This document shows positions 1-7,382 of a stretch of 15,543 bases of DNA, piece after piece (position 1 is the stretch's first letter; the number at the start of each line of letters is the position of its first letter). Source of the DNA: an uncultured Ruminococcus sp. (GTDB taxonomy: Bacteria > Bacillota > Clostridia > Oscillospirales > Acutalibacteraceae); the NCBI GenBank assembly GCA_902803585.1, contig CADCQO010000239.1, positions 1 through 15,543 of the forward strand, given 5' to 3'. The notes below the pieces were generated by a model. The model searched no databases and was not told the DNA's origin. It worked only from the letters and a program-made list of their open reading frames with translations. A program made the translations under genes and the position numbers.

Positions 1-589
1 ATTCTGCCATTAATCTGGGCTTTGCGTCAAGGGGAACTTTGCACATTTTCGCAAAATAGTCCCAACCTGCCTCTACTGATACAAAACTCAGAATATCATC
101 GGAATACATAAATATTTTTCTGCAATCGGCAGTATTGCCAAATGCACAGCTGCTTGTAATTACCTGCTTTAGCACATCAAAATTGATCTGATAGCCTAAT
201 TCTCCATCATCAAACAGCAGCAGTCCGGCAAAGGATTTTTTTATTGCGTTGAACTGCCCGAAAAAACCGTTTGCAAATGCCGTCATTTCATTCTTGTCGC
301 TGCTGAAAAAAGCAATATTGATATACACCATTCTTCCCATTTCGTCGAATCGCTTGGTATCGTCTTCCAGATCAAGACGCTTCATCATCATAAAATAAAT
401 TCTGTTTCTGTCATCATAACCGCAAATTGCGTTGGCACCTCCGTTTGAAAAATACCTTCTGATTGTTTCGGGAATACAATTACGGTCCGATATCAATGAT
501 GTCAAGGTGTTTTTCTGAGGATCTGCCAACGACATCTGATAACCTGCACCTGAGCCTTTATAGGAACAATATAAAGCTGAAAGGATCAT
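1..589 (-). CDS. GAP1-N-like GTPase-associated protein, paralog 2 (partial, C-terminus outside window)
   Basis: The reading frame is open from an ATG at 589 to the window edge (196 codons). Its start overlaps the stop of the preceding gene as ATGA, and AAAGGAGG lies about 9 bases upstream, so translation is probably coupled. The protein is a clear paralog of the gene before it: both begin with a Tyr-Cys-Ser-Tyr segment followed by a Gly-(Phe/Tyr)-Gln (residues 7-18 here), then share GGA (50-52), a YF (65-66), YIN (89-91), and an AG-x-DYF motif (174-179). The short N-terminal pattern of an aromatic/Ser strand followed by G-F/Y-Q resembles the N-terminal domain of GTPase-associated protein 1 (GAP1-N type) from predicted NTPase conflict systems. 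That assignment is by eye and tentative. Position at the end of a GTPase operon supports a GTPase-partner role. Nothing can be said about its C-terminus. Confidence 0.72.
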   Translation of the reverse strand, partial: MILSALYCSYKGSGAGYQMSLADPQKNTLTSLISDRNCIPETIRRYFSNGGANAICGYDDRNRIYFMMMKRLDLEDDTKRFDEMGRMVYINIAFFSSDKNEMTAFANGFFGQFNAIKKSFAGLLLFDDGELGYQINFDVLKQVITSSCAFGNTADCRKIFMYSDDILSFVSVEAGWDYFAKMCKVPLDAKPRLMAE

Positions 590-1395
590 TTTTTCTTCCT
601 CCTTTTTTTCTTTTCTCTTTCATGGGTCAGCATCATCACTGCTGCAAACGTCATTGTACCCGCCACAATAGGAATCAGAAGAGAATGATCCTCTTCCGGC
701 TTTTTGAAAGGCACTCTGAAAGAATTCTGTCTGGAATCTGTGTTTTCCCCGAGTGATACAGAATAATGAACGGTTTCAGCGGGGCTGATACCGCAATTCT
801 GATAAAAATAGTCCTCGCCCGCAGAGTAGATAACAAATTCAAACAGCTTTGTAACTGCCTTGTCCTGAAGCAGATTCAGAACCTGTGAAAACTGCTGAAT
901 GCTGAGTCCGTAAGGAAAATGTTTTGTCTGCGTATCTGATACCAACGCTTTCTCTTCCGACACATCAAACGCCTGACGAAATTTTTCCACATCTACATGG
1001 AAAGAATCTGTTTCATCACCTATTGACAACGTGCTGTACAGGGCATCAGCAAATGTTTCATAATCGGTATATGCCTCATAAACAAACCTGCAAAAATGTT
1101 CCAGTTCATGTTCTTCAGCAGAAACCGCAAAATTGATATACCATTTCTGTCCCAGCGTACCCGATAAAACATTCTTGTTTTCTTTATTCATGTTCTTGAG
1201 CAAAAAGTAATATTTTCCGTCAGGCAATTTTCCGAAAGCAGAATGAGCGCCGCCGTGCATAAAAAATTTGGTAATGAGTGCATCATCTGCGTTTTCCTGA
1301 CTGATCTCGATCCGTTTTCCTGTTGCCTGATCGAAACATCTTTTTTGAAATCCCGCAGGAGAGCAGGTATATGAACAATAGTAGTACAATTTCAC
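586..1395 (-). CDS. GAP1-N-like GTPase-associated protein, paralog 1, with C-terminal membrane anchor
   Basis: This is a 269-residue protein. The start is a GTG at 1395 with AAGAAGG eight bases upstream, 15 bases after the stop of the preceding GTPase gene; no ATG is available nearby. It is paralogous to the next gene throughout the region that can be compared (shared YCSY, G-F/Y-Q, GGA, YIN and AG-x-DYF motifs). Residues about 238-256 form a hydrophobic segment, followed by a strongly basic Lys/Arg tail (258-269). This predicts a C-terminal (tail) anchor with the bulk of the protein in the cytoplasm. The N-terminal pattern is reminiscent of GAP1-N domains that accompany GTPases in bacterial conflict systems. 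A role as adaptor or effector for the three upstream GTPases is inferred from operon position. It could instead be a lineage-restricted family with no link to GAP1. Confidence 0.75.
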   Translation of the reverse strand: MKLYYYCSYTCSPAGFQKRCFDQATGKRIEISQENADDALITKFFMHGGAHSAFGKLPDGKYYFLLKNMNKENKNVLSGTLGQKWYINFAVSAEEHELEHFCRFVYEAYTDYETFADALYSTLSIGDETDSFHVDVEKFRQAFDVSEEKALVSDTQTKHFPYGLSIQQFSQVLNLLQDKAVTKLFEFVIYSAGEDYFYQNCGISPAETVHYSVSLGENTDSRQNSFRVPFKKPEEDHSLLIPIVAGTMTFAAVMMLTHEREKKKRRKKK

Positions 1396-1410
1396 TGTAT
1401 GAACCTTCTT

Positions 1411-2526
1411 TCAAACATTGAGTTGATTGTTGAGAATCTCGTAACCGTCACCCGATCGCTTGATCTTGCTTTTGAGCATACTCAGCGAAACCTCTACGTT
1501 TTTGTCTTTCATAGCACTGGCAATAATGCACAATGCCATAAAAACTGCAGCAAACAAAATACCTCCCAAAAACATTCTGTTTTTTACATCCGGGGCAGAG
1601 GATTTTTTTTGTTTGTTCACTAACGAAGCAATATAATACAGCGTATATAGAACAGGCTGTTCGCAGTATTTTGGTACAAAATCCGGATTCGTTTTGTAGT
1701 ATCGATAGAAGATGTAGGACGGGTCGATACGATTATTGAGCTGGCTGTGCGAATAGTTTTTCACGACAGGGATTTCATTTTTATCGTTTCTGCCGATACT
1801 TTCAAATTCAATGCCGCCCATCGTTAATATTGGCGTAATCGCCACAGTTATGCGGTCTTTGACTGCGTCTGCTGTCACCATCCGTATAAGCTTAGAAAAA
1901 TGCTGATGCACTGCCTTGTTTACCTCATCCATGCGTCCATCATGATAGTAGCGCTCGCATTTCAGCGGAATAAACAACACCATCTTGTGCATATTACTGT
2001 TCATAAAATCCGAATTTGCAAGATAGTTGGAAAGTGTCATCGTCCGGTGCATACTTTCGCAAAACTGCCCGTTTTGTTCCATCAGCTGAATGGAGTCGAT
2101 GGCCACCAGCAACACATCTGCTTCACTCAGCAGTTCAGTGATATCGTCTTCATGGTCTGCCTCTGTGAGCCACTCTCCGGGTCTGTCCTTAAAAACAACT
2201 TGCGCCAACTGCTTTTTGGAACCGCCTTTCGCACTGTCATAAGTAATATTGAAAGTATAGTCGTTACCATCGTTGCTTGCGCCTTCGTCCATAGAAAAAT
2301 GACGGGAAAGTCCATGCACACGATAGCTCTGATGTACGCTTTTCAGCTTTATCAGCGAAGTTTGCAAAAGGCTCTCTGTATTGTTATCAGGATCAATATG
2401 TATATGTGTGTCGTATGCAATATCTTTGAAACTGGAAATCATTGATGCCAGAATACTCGTTTTGCCAACACGTCTTGGCCCCAATAAAAAAATGTTAAAC
2501 TGTGGCTGCTTGCCCACCTTTTTCAT
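1411..2526 (-). CDS. P-loop GTPase, paralog A, with C-terminal transmembrane segment
   Basis: This protein has 371 residues if it starts at the ATG at 2526, which has AAGGAG ten bases upstream; a GTG at 2535 in frame sits too close to that site. The Walker A/G1 motif is GPRRVGKT (residues 16-23). The G3 switch II motif is DRPGE (114-118), followed by a hydrophobic strand ending in AID (about 138-144). The G4 position reads PLKCE (187-191) instead of NKxD: the Lys is kept and Glu replaces Asp. The G5 region reads AITPIL. KYCEQP (286-291) is shared with the two upstream paralogs. Residues about 318-340 are a predicted membrane span that the other two lack, and the last residues contain the shared DGYEIL motif. 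It belongs to the small TRAFAC-like GTPases. It is probably a membrane-tethered nucleotide switch working with its paralogs. GTP specificity is inferred. Confidence 0.85.
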   Translation of the reverse strand: MKKVGKQPQFNIFLLGPRRVGKTSILASMISSFKDIAYDTHIHIDPDNNTESLLQTSLIKLKSVHQSYRVHGLSRHFSMDEGASNDGNDYTFNITYDSAKGGSKKQLAQVVFKDRPGEWLTEADHEDDITELLSEADVLLVAIDSIQLMEQNGQFCESMHRTMTLSNYLANSDFMNSNMHKMVLFIPLKCERYYHDGRMDEVNKAVHQHFSKLIRMVTADAVKDRITVAITPILTMGGIEFESIGRNDKNEIPVVKNYSHSQLNNRIDPSYIFYRYYKTNPDFVPKYCEQPVLYTLYYIASLVNKQKKSSAPDVKNRMFLGGILFAAVFMALCIIASAMKDKNVEVSLSMLKSKIKRSGDGYEILNNQLNV

Positions 2527-2551
2527 TTCTGACACACTCCTTCTTTAATTT

Positions 2552-2579
2552 CCCGCCTGTACTGACGCTGATCAGCGGG
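2552..2579. other. Intercistronic dyad between GTPase genes B and A
   Basis: CCCGC (2552-2556) can pair with GCGGG (2575-2579), and the sequence includes a perfect 10-base palindrome GCTGATCAGC (2567-2576). It lies in the 63-base gap before paralog A, just upstream of its ribosome site, and has no U-run. It could modulate processing or translation of the downstream half of the operon. Confidence 0.3.
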
Positions 2580-2589
2580 GAACTGTTCG

Positions 2590-3570
2590 TTAAATTCCCA
2601 AAGAGTCCTGTAAGATCATATAACCTTCCGCTTTATCTTTGATTAACTTCGGAGTCACTTGGCTGAAAGCATCTTTGATATCAGCCTCCGTTACAGTTGC
2701 ACCGACAAAGAAGTGTTTGACTTTTGTAAACAAATCTCCTTTATAGTTCTGGTTGACAAGCATTTTCAGGTAATAGGTCATTGTGTATAACAAGGGCTGT
2801 TCACAATACTTAGGCGTGTAGGATCCGCCTTTTCTGATTTTATAGCCGTATTTAAAGCTATGAAACTCGATACCGCCAACGGATAAGATCGGGGTAATCG
2901 CCAAAACACAGTTATCTTTCAGATTTGGAGAAGCAAAATAGGTAATCAGTTCCGCATACGCCTGTTTTACGGTTTCAGCTACTTCAGCCATTCTGCCCTG
3001 ATAATAATAATGCTCGCATTTTAATGGTACAAAAAGTACAAGGTGCTCTTTCAGTTTATTATTTTTGCTGTCTGTCCGGAATTTCGATTTGATAAACTCT
3101 GTGATTTCAATAGATTTGTTGCGTGCAGCGTGTTGTGCTCCATAGCCAAAACTGTCCTTATCTTCCATCATATAGGGCGTGTCTATTGCGATGATCAGCA
3201 CATTGCTCTCTTCTATCAGGCTTTTTGCACTGTCATTGTCGGGATTTCCCAGCTGATAGGCTTCACCGTGTATATCAGTAAATTCAAACTCAATGCCTGT
3301 TTTTCCTTTGCCTATAATATTCAGCGAAAAGTTATATTTTTCTATTCCTGCGCTCGGATTGTCATCGGGTGTAAAAAATGACTGAGAAGACACATTCGCA
3401 AAATAAGCATTTAATCCGGCGACCGCACTATTCAGGGAATCTATCACCTGCATGGACTGTGTCAGCGCCATCTTTCCGCCAAAGGCATCATTTGCCTGCT
3501 GGGTCATAGAGGCTAAGGTGGTAGTTTTTCCGCAGCGTTTTCCGCCAACCATCAATATTTTTATTTTCAT
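2590..3570 (-). CDS. P-loop GTPase, paralog B (soluble)
   Basis: This 326-residue protein starts at ATG 3570 with a good AAAGGAG site seven bases upstream, only 12 bases after the previous GTPase gene. It is the shortest of the three paralogs and begins almost directly at the first strand. The Walker A motif is GGKRCGKT (9-16). The switch II motif is DIHGE (99-103), where the usual Pro is His. The hydrophobic strand ends in AIDTP (128-132). G4-like PLKCE is at 182-186 and AITPIL at 224-229. KYCEQPLLYT (254-263) is shared, and the C-terminus contains EGYMIL (315-320). No membrane span is evident. Together with the flanking genes it forms a tandem triplet that most simply arose by duplication and then diverged, since the identical motifs are separated by dissimilar inserts. 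Confidence 0.87.
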   Translation of the reverse strand: MKIKILMVGGKRCGKTTTLASMTQQANDAFGGKMALTQSMQVIDSLNSAVAGLNAYFANVSSQSFFTPDDNPSAGIEKYNFSLNIIGKGKTGIEFEFTDIHGEAYQLGNPDNDSAKSLIEESNVLIIAIDTPYMMEDKDSFGYGAQHAARNKSIEITEFIKSKFRTDSKNNKLKEHLVLFVPLKCEHYYYQGRMAEVAETVKQAYAELITYFASPNLKDNCVLAITPILSVGGIEFHSFKYGYKIRKGGSYTPKYCEQPLLYTMTYYLKMLVNQNYKGDLFTKVKHFFVGATVTEADIKDAFSQVTPKLIKDKAEGYMILQDSLGI

Positions 3571-3582
3571 CGTTATTCTCCT

Positions 3583-4668
3583 TTACAAAATAGCACTTCC
3601 TGAAATGATTTTATAGCCGTCACGATTAGTGATTTTCTTCTGTGAAAATTTACTTACCTCATACAGCAAAGAAGGATCTTCCGGAAACAGTTTGAAAATG
3701 GCAGACAATTTTTTCAGGAAACCTGCGCTTTTGTCGCTTTTACTGCGCTGATAGAGCTTTGTGATAAATGAGAGCAGGTAGCAAAGGGGCTGTTCACAAT
3801 ACTGAGGGGAATATTCCGCACCTTTTCTCACAAAGGAATAGACTGCCTTGGCGGGCATCGGATCTTCTCCGACTGTCTTGACATTTCCTTCTTTGTCTTT
3901 GATGAAATCCTTGAAAACAATCTCCCCTACTGTGAGGATGGGCGTAACCGCACACGCAATATGCAGCTTTGCACTGCCCTTTCTGATAAAATCAATCAGA
4001 TCAGCATAACAGCGTTCAACTGCGCTGCAAACTTCTGCCATTCTGCCTTCCTGATAATATTTTTCGCACTTGAGCGGTACAAACAGTATCAGCTTATCCC
4101 CCTGCAGATTCTCAAGGACTTTAGTCATCAAATCAGTGATGATAGAACAGCGGTTTTTCACTTCACAATAGATACCGTTATACTCGATCATGTGGGGAGT
4201 ATCTATTGCAATAATGATCGCCTCCGACTCATCAATAAAGCCTTTGACATCATCAGGAAAATCTTTGATGAATTCTCCGGGAAAATCTTTGATCTGCAGA
4301 TCTATTCCGGGTTTTTTGCCCTTCAGACCGAACTGAAAGTGATATTCCTTGGTTTCAAAGTCACCGGATAAGCCTGCATTCATGACCAGTTCAGAACTGT
4401 CAGAGTGGGTAAAAATATTCAGAAGTTCCTTGTAGCGTTCAATAATCATTTCTTCCGTTGCATTATCATTCCGGCGAACATCTTTTGCCGCCACCAATTG
4501 AAGGTTTGTGCCCTGATTCACTGAGTTCAGATCATGAAACATAGAAACCAGTGTACTTGACTTTCCTACGCCTCTGGCGCCCATCATACACACCCTCATC
4601 AACGGTCTTTTCGGTGCCACCGCTTTTCCTACCATACCCTTTACATTATCCAGTATTTTCATAAGCAT
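3583..4668 (-). CDS. P-loop GTPase, paralog C (soluble)
   Basis: This protein has 361 residues from the ATG at 4668, which follows AGGAAGG by four bases. An ATG two codons later (4662, spacing ten) is equally possible. An in-frame GTG at 4701 has no ribosome site. Residues 1-24 form a short basic leader before the first strand. Walker A is GARGVGKS (30-37). The switch II motif is DFPGE (128-132), and the next strand ends in AIDTP (154-158). PLKCE (198-202) occupies the G4 position and AVTPIL (240-245) the G5 position. QYCEQP (289-294) and a terminal DGYKII (350-355) match the paralogs. It has the longest insert between the TPIL and CEQP motifs with its own Lys/Asp-rich loop. It is probably a cytoplasmic regulatory GTPase of the same complex as paralogs A and B. 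Confidence 0.86.
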   Translation of the reverse strand: MLMKILDNVKGMVGKAVAPKRPLMRVCMMGARGVGKSSTLVSMFHDLNSVNQGTNLQLVAAKDVRRNDNATEEMIIERYKELLNIFTHSDSSELVMNAGLSGDFETKEYHFQFGLKGKKPGIDLQIKDFPGEFIKDFPDDVKGFIDESEAIIIAIDTPHMIEYNGIYCEVKNRCSIITDLMTKVLENLQGDKLILFVPLKCEKYYQEGRMAEVCSAVERCYADLIDFIRKGSAKLHIACAVTPILTVGEIVFKDFIKDKEGNVKTVGEDPMPAKAVYSFVRKGAEYSPQYCEQPLCYLLSFITKLYQRSKSDKSAGFLKKLSAIFKLFPEDPSLLYEVSKFSQKKITNRDGYKIISGSAIL

Positions 4669-4756
4669 TTCACCTTCCTGAATGCTGAATTTATTTGTCA
4701 CATTTCATCATTTTTCGCCAATTGTCTTCCAAAAGGAACTTCGGAACACAATGAAA

Positions 4757-7072
4757 TCATGTCAGTATTTTTTCGACAATAACGAAGCTGTCCGCTCTGT
4801 TCAGCTTTTCAATATTTTCAATATCCTCTATCCAGCGCTGTGCAACCTGACTGTTTGCTGCGTTTGCCATCAGTTCTTTCCCGTAAAGCTGCATTACATA
4901 GTTGCTGTACAGCTTGCGCCATTCGTCTTTGACACCCTTCGAATAGTATATTCTGTCATAAAATTCATCACTTACCGCAAAAAACGCTTCATTGGGAGAA
5001 ATGAAGAATTGACGAAGCTCTCTTTGCAGCTTGTCGTGTACATTCTGAAGATTGTCAACAAGATTGAACCATATTGTGTTGCCCCATCTGCCGTTCTGAG
5101 GCATAAAATTGACATCTCCCAACAGATTGAAATTGGCTCTGCTGATATCGTACAGATTGCTCCGGAGTTTATTCATCAGAAAGCCTCTCACACTAAATTC
5201 AAAAAGACACATAAACTCGATGGCACTTCTGATCTGAGGATATTCTTCAGAATCCAGCTTCCTTCGTGCAAAACGGAGCAGTGCTTCATATTCTTCCTTA
5301 TCCTCAGAAAAGTCAACAATCTTTCCTAAATTGCCGCCGTCATCACTCAGCAGACAGCCTGCAATACTGTTCTTGAAACGGCAGGTGAGCTGTTCGAGTG
5401 AGGTATCTACTTCTATAAACTGCTTCGTCAGGTCATTACGGATCTTATCCAGATAGAAAGTATAGATATCGCTCGGCTGCATACCGCCGAATTTACTGAA
5501 CATCTCGTCTATCTCATCCTGTTCAGGGATCATATCCATCATATTTTCCAGAATACGATTGATCTGTGTGGAAAGAATATCACACACCTGTGTACGCTGC
5601 TTGCCGTATTGCTGGTTCAGGTCTCTGATTCTGGTAATCAGCTTTGTTTCAATGGTTTCATCAATCAGCTGATATGTATAGTAAACATTGTTGCTGCTGC
5701 TGAAACGATTTCTGGAGATACTGTTCAGATTCTCACAAAGCATTTCATAAGCATTCAGCGTCCGTTCCGCCGGCCCGATCGTTTCCTTGAAAAACATATC
5801 GTCCAGCTCACCCAAATGTGCAATCAGACCGTTCAGGAAGGGCACCAGAAAATTGTTGATCACTTCGTCCCTGTTGTAAACATCAATAATTGCATTCATC
5901 ATCGTTGGAATCGTGCGGTGAGTACTGATATATTCCGAATAACCTTTACATTCCTTGTAATTGTCACCGAAGGGTGAAGACGTTCCCGTGTGGTTGATAA
6001 GGAATGAAAACCATTTGTCCATCTGACGATCCTTGAACTGATTCCTCAGCCGGTCAAAAATTTCCAGTTCCTGCAGTGTTGGGGTACTGAGGTCATTTGG
6101 TACGGTTCTTTTGAAGAAGATAACCGCATCACTTTCCGAACTGATGGTGCGGAACATATTGGTTTCTGTATCGGTAGTAACAGCGCCTAAACCTTCCGTA
6201 TCGATCATACGGATCTTTCCTGTATCTTTATGGGCAAATGCCTTCTGAATAAGCGCCTTCTTGACAGCAACAAATTTAAAGAAAAACTTTGTGCCCAGTC
6301 CGTTGTGCTGTGCGACAAAGGTCATAATTTCCTCTTCATCAGTGATCGTCATGGGTGCACTTCCGACATAGTCCTTCCATTCGTTAAAATGATCGACAAA
6401 CCGATTGAATAAGGTGTCCATCATTCCGTCTGTAATAGCTACATTAGTTTTACCGAGCCTGCTGATGATCTCATCTATCTGCTGTCTGTCCAATCTTGGG
6501 ATATCACGAAAACTGGAAATTCTGTACTGCTTATTGGTGATAATATCCAGATATCCCTGCACTTCATTCACAATGTCTATCTCAGTTTTGAAAGTGATTT
6601 CAGCAACGACACCTTCTCCCTGACTGTTTTGTATGGTAGAACTGGCTCCTGTACAATGTCCTCCTGTGAAAGCAGGAATACATCTGTCATCTAATCCGCT
6701 GACTGCTTTCAGAAACTGGCTCTTGCCCTGTCGTGCGGGACCCACAACGGCAATGTTGATATAATCTCTGGAAAACCGTTTTTTCAGTTCCCGATATTTT
6801 CCCAGCAATATTTCGGATTCCTGCAAAAACTGTTCAGCTGAAAATGTCTGCAGTCCTGCAAGCATTTCAGGACTGTTGGAAAACAGCGAATAATAAGGGG
6901 AGTCTGCTATCAGCTGACCATTCCTGTCAAGAATGCTGTCACGTACCGCAACAATATGTTTAGCCGCTTCACGCGCGGATTCTACCCTTGTAATCTGTGT
7001 TTCAATAATCGGCAGTCTTTGCCTGCGAATTTCCAGAATTCTATCAATTTGTTGGCTGACATGGTTTCCCAT
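4757..7072 (-). CDS. Dynamin-like large GTPase
   Basis: This protein has 771 residues from the ATG at 7072, which follows AGAGGGG by about seven bases. The frame is open to 7195, but that extension overlaps the upstream gene and is probably untranslated. An ATG at 7090 overlaps the upstream stop but has no ribosome site. A helical N-terminal region (about 1-100) precedes a G domain with P-loop GPARQGKS (111-118), a GGHCTGASST switch I-like loop (about 137-146), G3 DTEG (291-294) and an NHTG (360-363) at the place of NKxD. The remaining 400 residues are predicted largely helical. The order and size (helical neck, split G domain with a long insert, helical stalk) are those of the dynamin superfamily. 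Such proteins remodel membranes, and some bacterial ones protect against phage lysis. The preceding gene is a likely membrane partner. It could also be a septin/GIMAP-like NTPase, but length favours dynamin-like. Confidence 0.8.
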   Translation of the reverse strand: MGNHVSQQIDRILEIRRQRLPIIETQITRVESAREAAKHIVAVRDSILDRNGQLIADSPYYSLFSNSPEMLAGLQTFSAEQFLQESEILLGKYRELKKRFSRDYINIAVVGPARQGKSQFLKAVSGLDDRCIPAFTGGHCTGASSTIQNSQGEGVVAEITFKTEIDIVNEVQGYLDIITNKQYRISSFRDIPRLDRQQIDEIISRLGKTNVAITDGMMDTLFNRFVDHFNEWKDYVGSAPMTITDEEEIMTFVAQHNGLGTKFFFKFVAVKKALIQKAFAHKDTGKIRMIDTEGLGAVTTDTETNMFRTISSESDAVIFFKRTVPNDLSTPTLQELEIFDRLRNQFKDRQMDKWFSFLINHTGTSSPFGDNYKECKGYSEYISTHRTIPTMMNAIIDVYNRDEVINNFLVPFLNGLIAHLGELDDMFFKETIGPAERTLNAYEMLCENLNSISRNRFSSSNNVYYTYQLIDETIETKLITRIRDLNQQYGKQRTQVCDILSTQINRILENMMDMIPEQDEIDEMFSKFGGMQPSDIYTFYLDKIRNDLTKQFIEVDTSLEQLTCRFKNSIAGCLLSDDGGNLGKIVDFSEDKEEYEALLRFARRKLDSEEYPQIRSAIEFMCLFEFSVRGFLMNKLRSNLYDISRANFNLLGDVNFMPQNGRWGNTIWFNLVDNLQNVHDKLQRELRQFFISPNEAFFAVSDEFYDRIYYSKGVKDEWRKLYSNYVMQLYGKELMANAANSQVAQRWIEDIENIEKLNRADSFVIVEKILT

Positions 7073-7086
7073 ATTGTTCGCCCCTC

Positions 7087-7368
7087 TCATTTCGTAAATA
7101 TGGTCAGTATAATGTTCAGAAGCACAAGACCTGTGATAATTCCAAATGCCGCTATGGCATACTTCTTGATTTTTTTCACCTCTGATGCAGTCCATTCTCT
7201 GAGGCTGTTAATCTCTCGCGCCTTTTCTGCGATTGCATTGACATCCTCTTCCAGACGGTTCAATTTTTCATACTGCTGCTGCACCGTTTCTTTTTTGGCA
7301 GTGACTGCCTTTGATGCCTGCTCTACTTTGCCTTCGATCTTTGAAAAATCAATTAATCCGCTCAACAT
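7087..7368 (-). CDS. Small coiled-coil, tail-anchored membrane protein
   Basis: This 93-residue protein starts at ATG 7368, with GGGAGG about seven bases upstream. An ATG nine codons earlier lacks a ribosome site and lies over the end of the preceding gene. Residues about 10-65 are rich in Lys, Glu and Gln with heptad-like spacing, predicting a coiled coil. Residues about 70-91 form a single hydrophobic helix close to the C-terminus. It lies 14 bases before the dynamin-like gene and has no recognised family. A small coiled-coil membrane protein next to a dynamin-like GTPase suggests a membrane recruitment or scaffold subunit. This is inferred from context only. Confidence 0.75.
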   Translation of the reverse strand: MLSGLIDFSKIEGKVEQASKAVTAKKETVQQQYEKLNRLEEDVNAIAEKAREINSLREWTASEVKKIKKYAIAAFGIITGLVLLNIILTIFTK

Positions 7369-7382
7369 ACTGTAGCCTCCCT

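Noticed and set aside
1900..2445. 181-codon plus-strand frame opposite GTPase paralog A
   Set aside because: It is antisense to the conserved motifs of the GTPase, is Cys/His/Ile rich, and has no ribosome site. Similar antisense frames occur opposite the other two paralogs, as expected from shared coding constraint.
1411..4668. Naming the three GTPases as double-GTPase (DO-GTPase) family members
   Set aside because: Each chain shows a single P-loop and a single DxxG, so there is no evidence for two G domains per protein. A neutral TRAFAC-like GTPase call is safer.
4682..5329. 215-codon plus-strand frame opposite the dynamin-like gene
   Set aside because: It is antisense to a well supported gene, has no recognisable domain and shows shadow-frame composition.
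7073..7195. 41-codon N-terminal extension of the dynamin-like protein
   Set aside because: It lies over the upstream coiled-coil gene in another frame, has a non-protein-like composition, and the ATG at 7072 has a good ribosome site.
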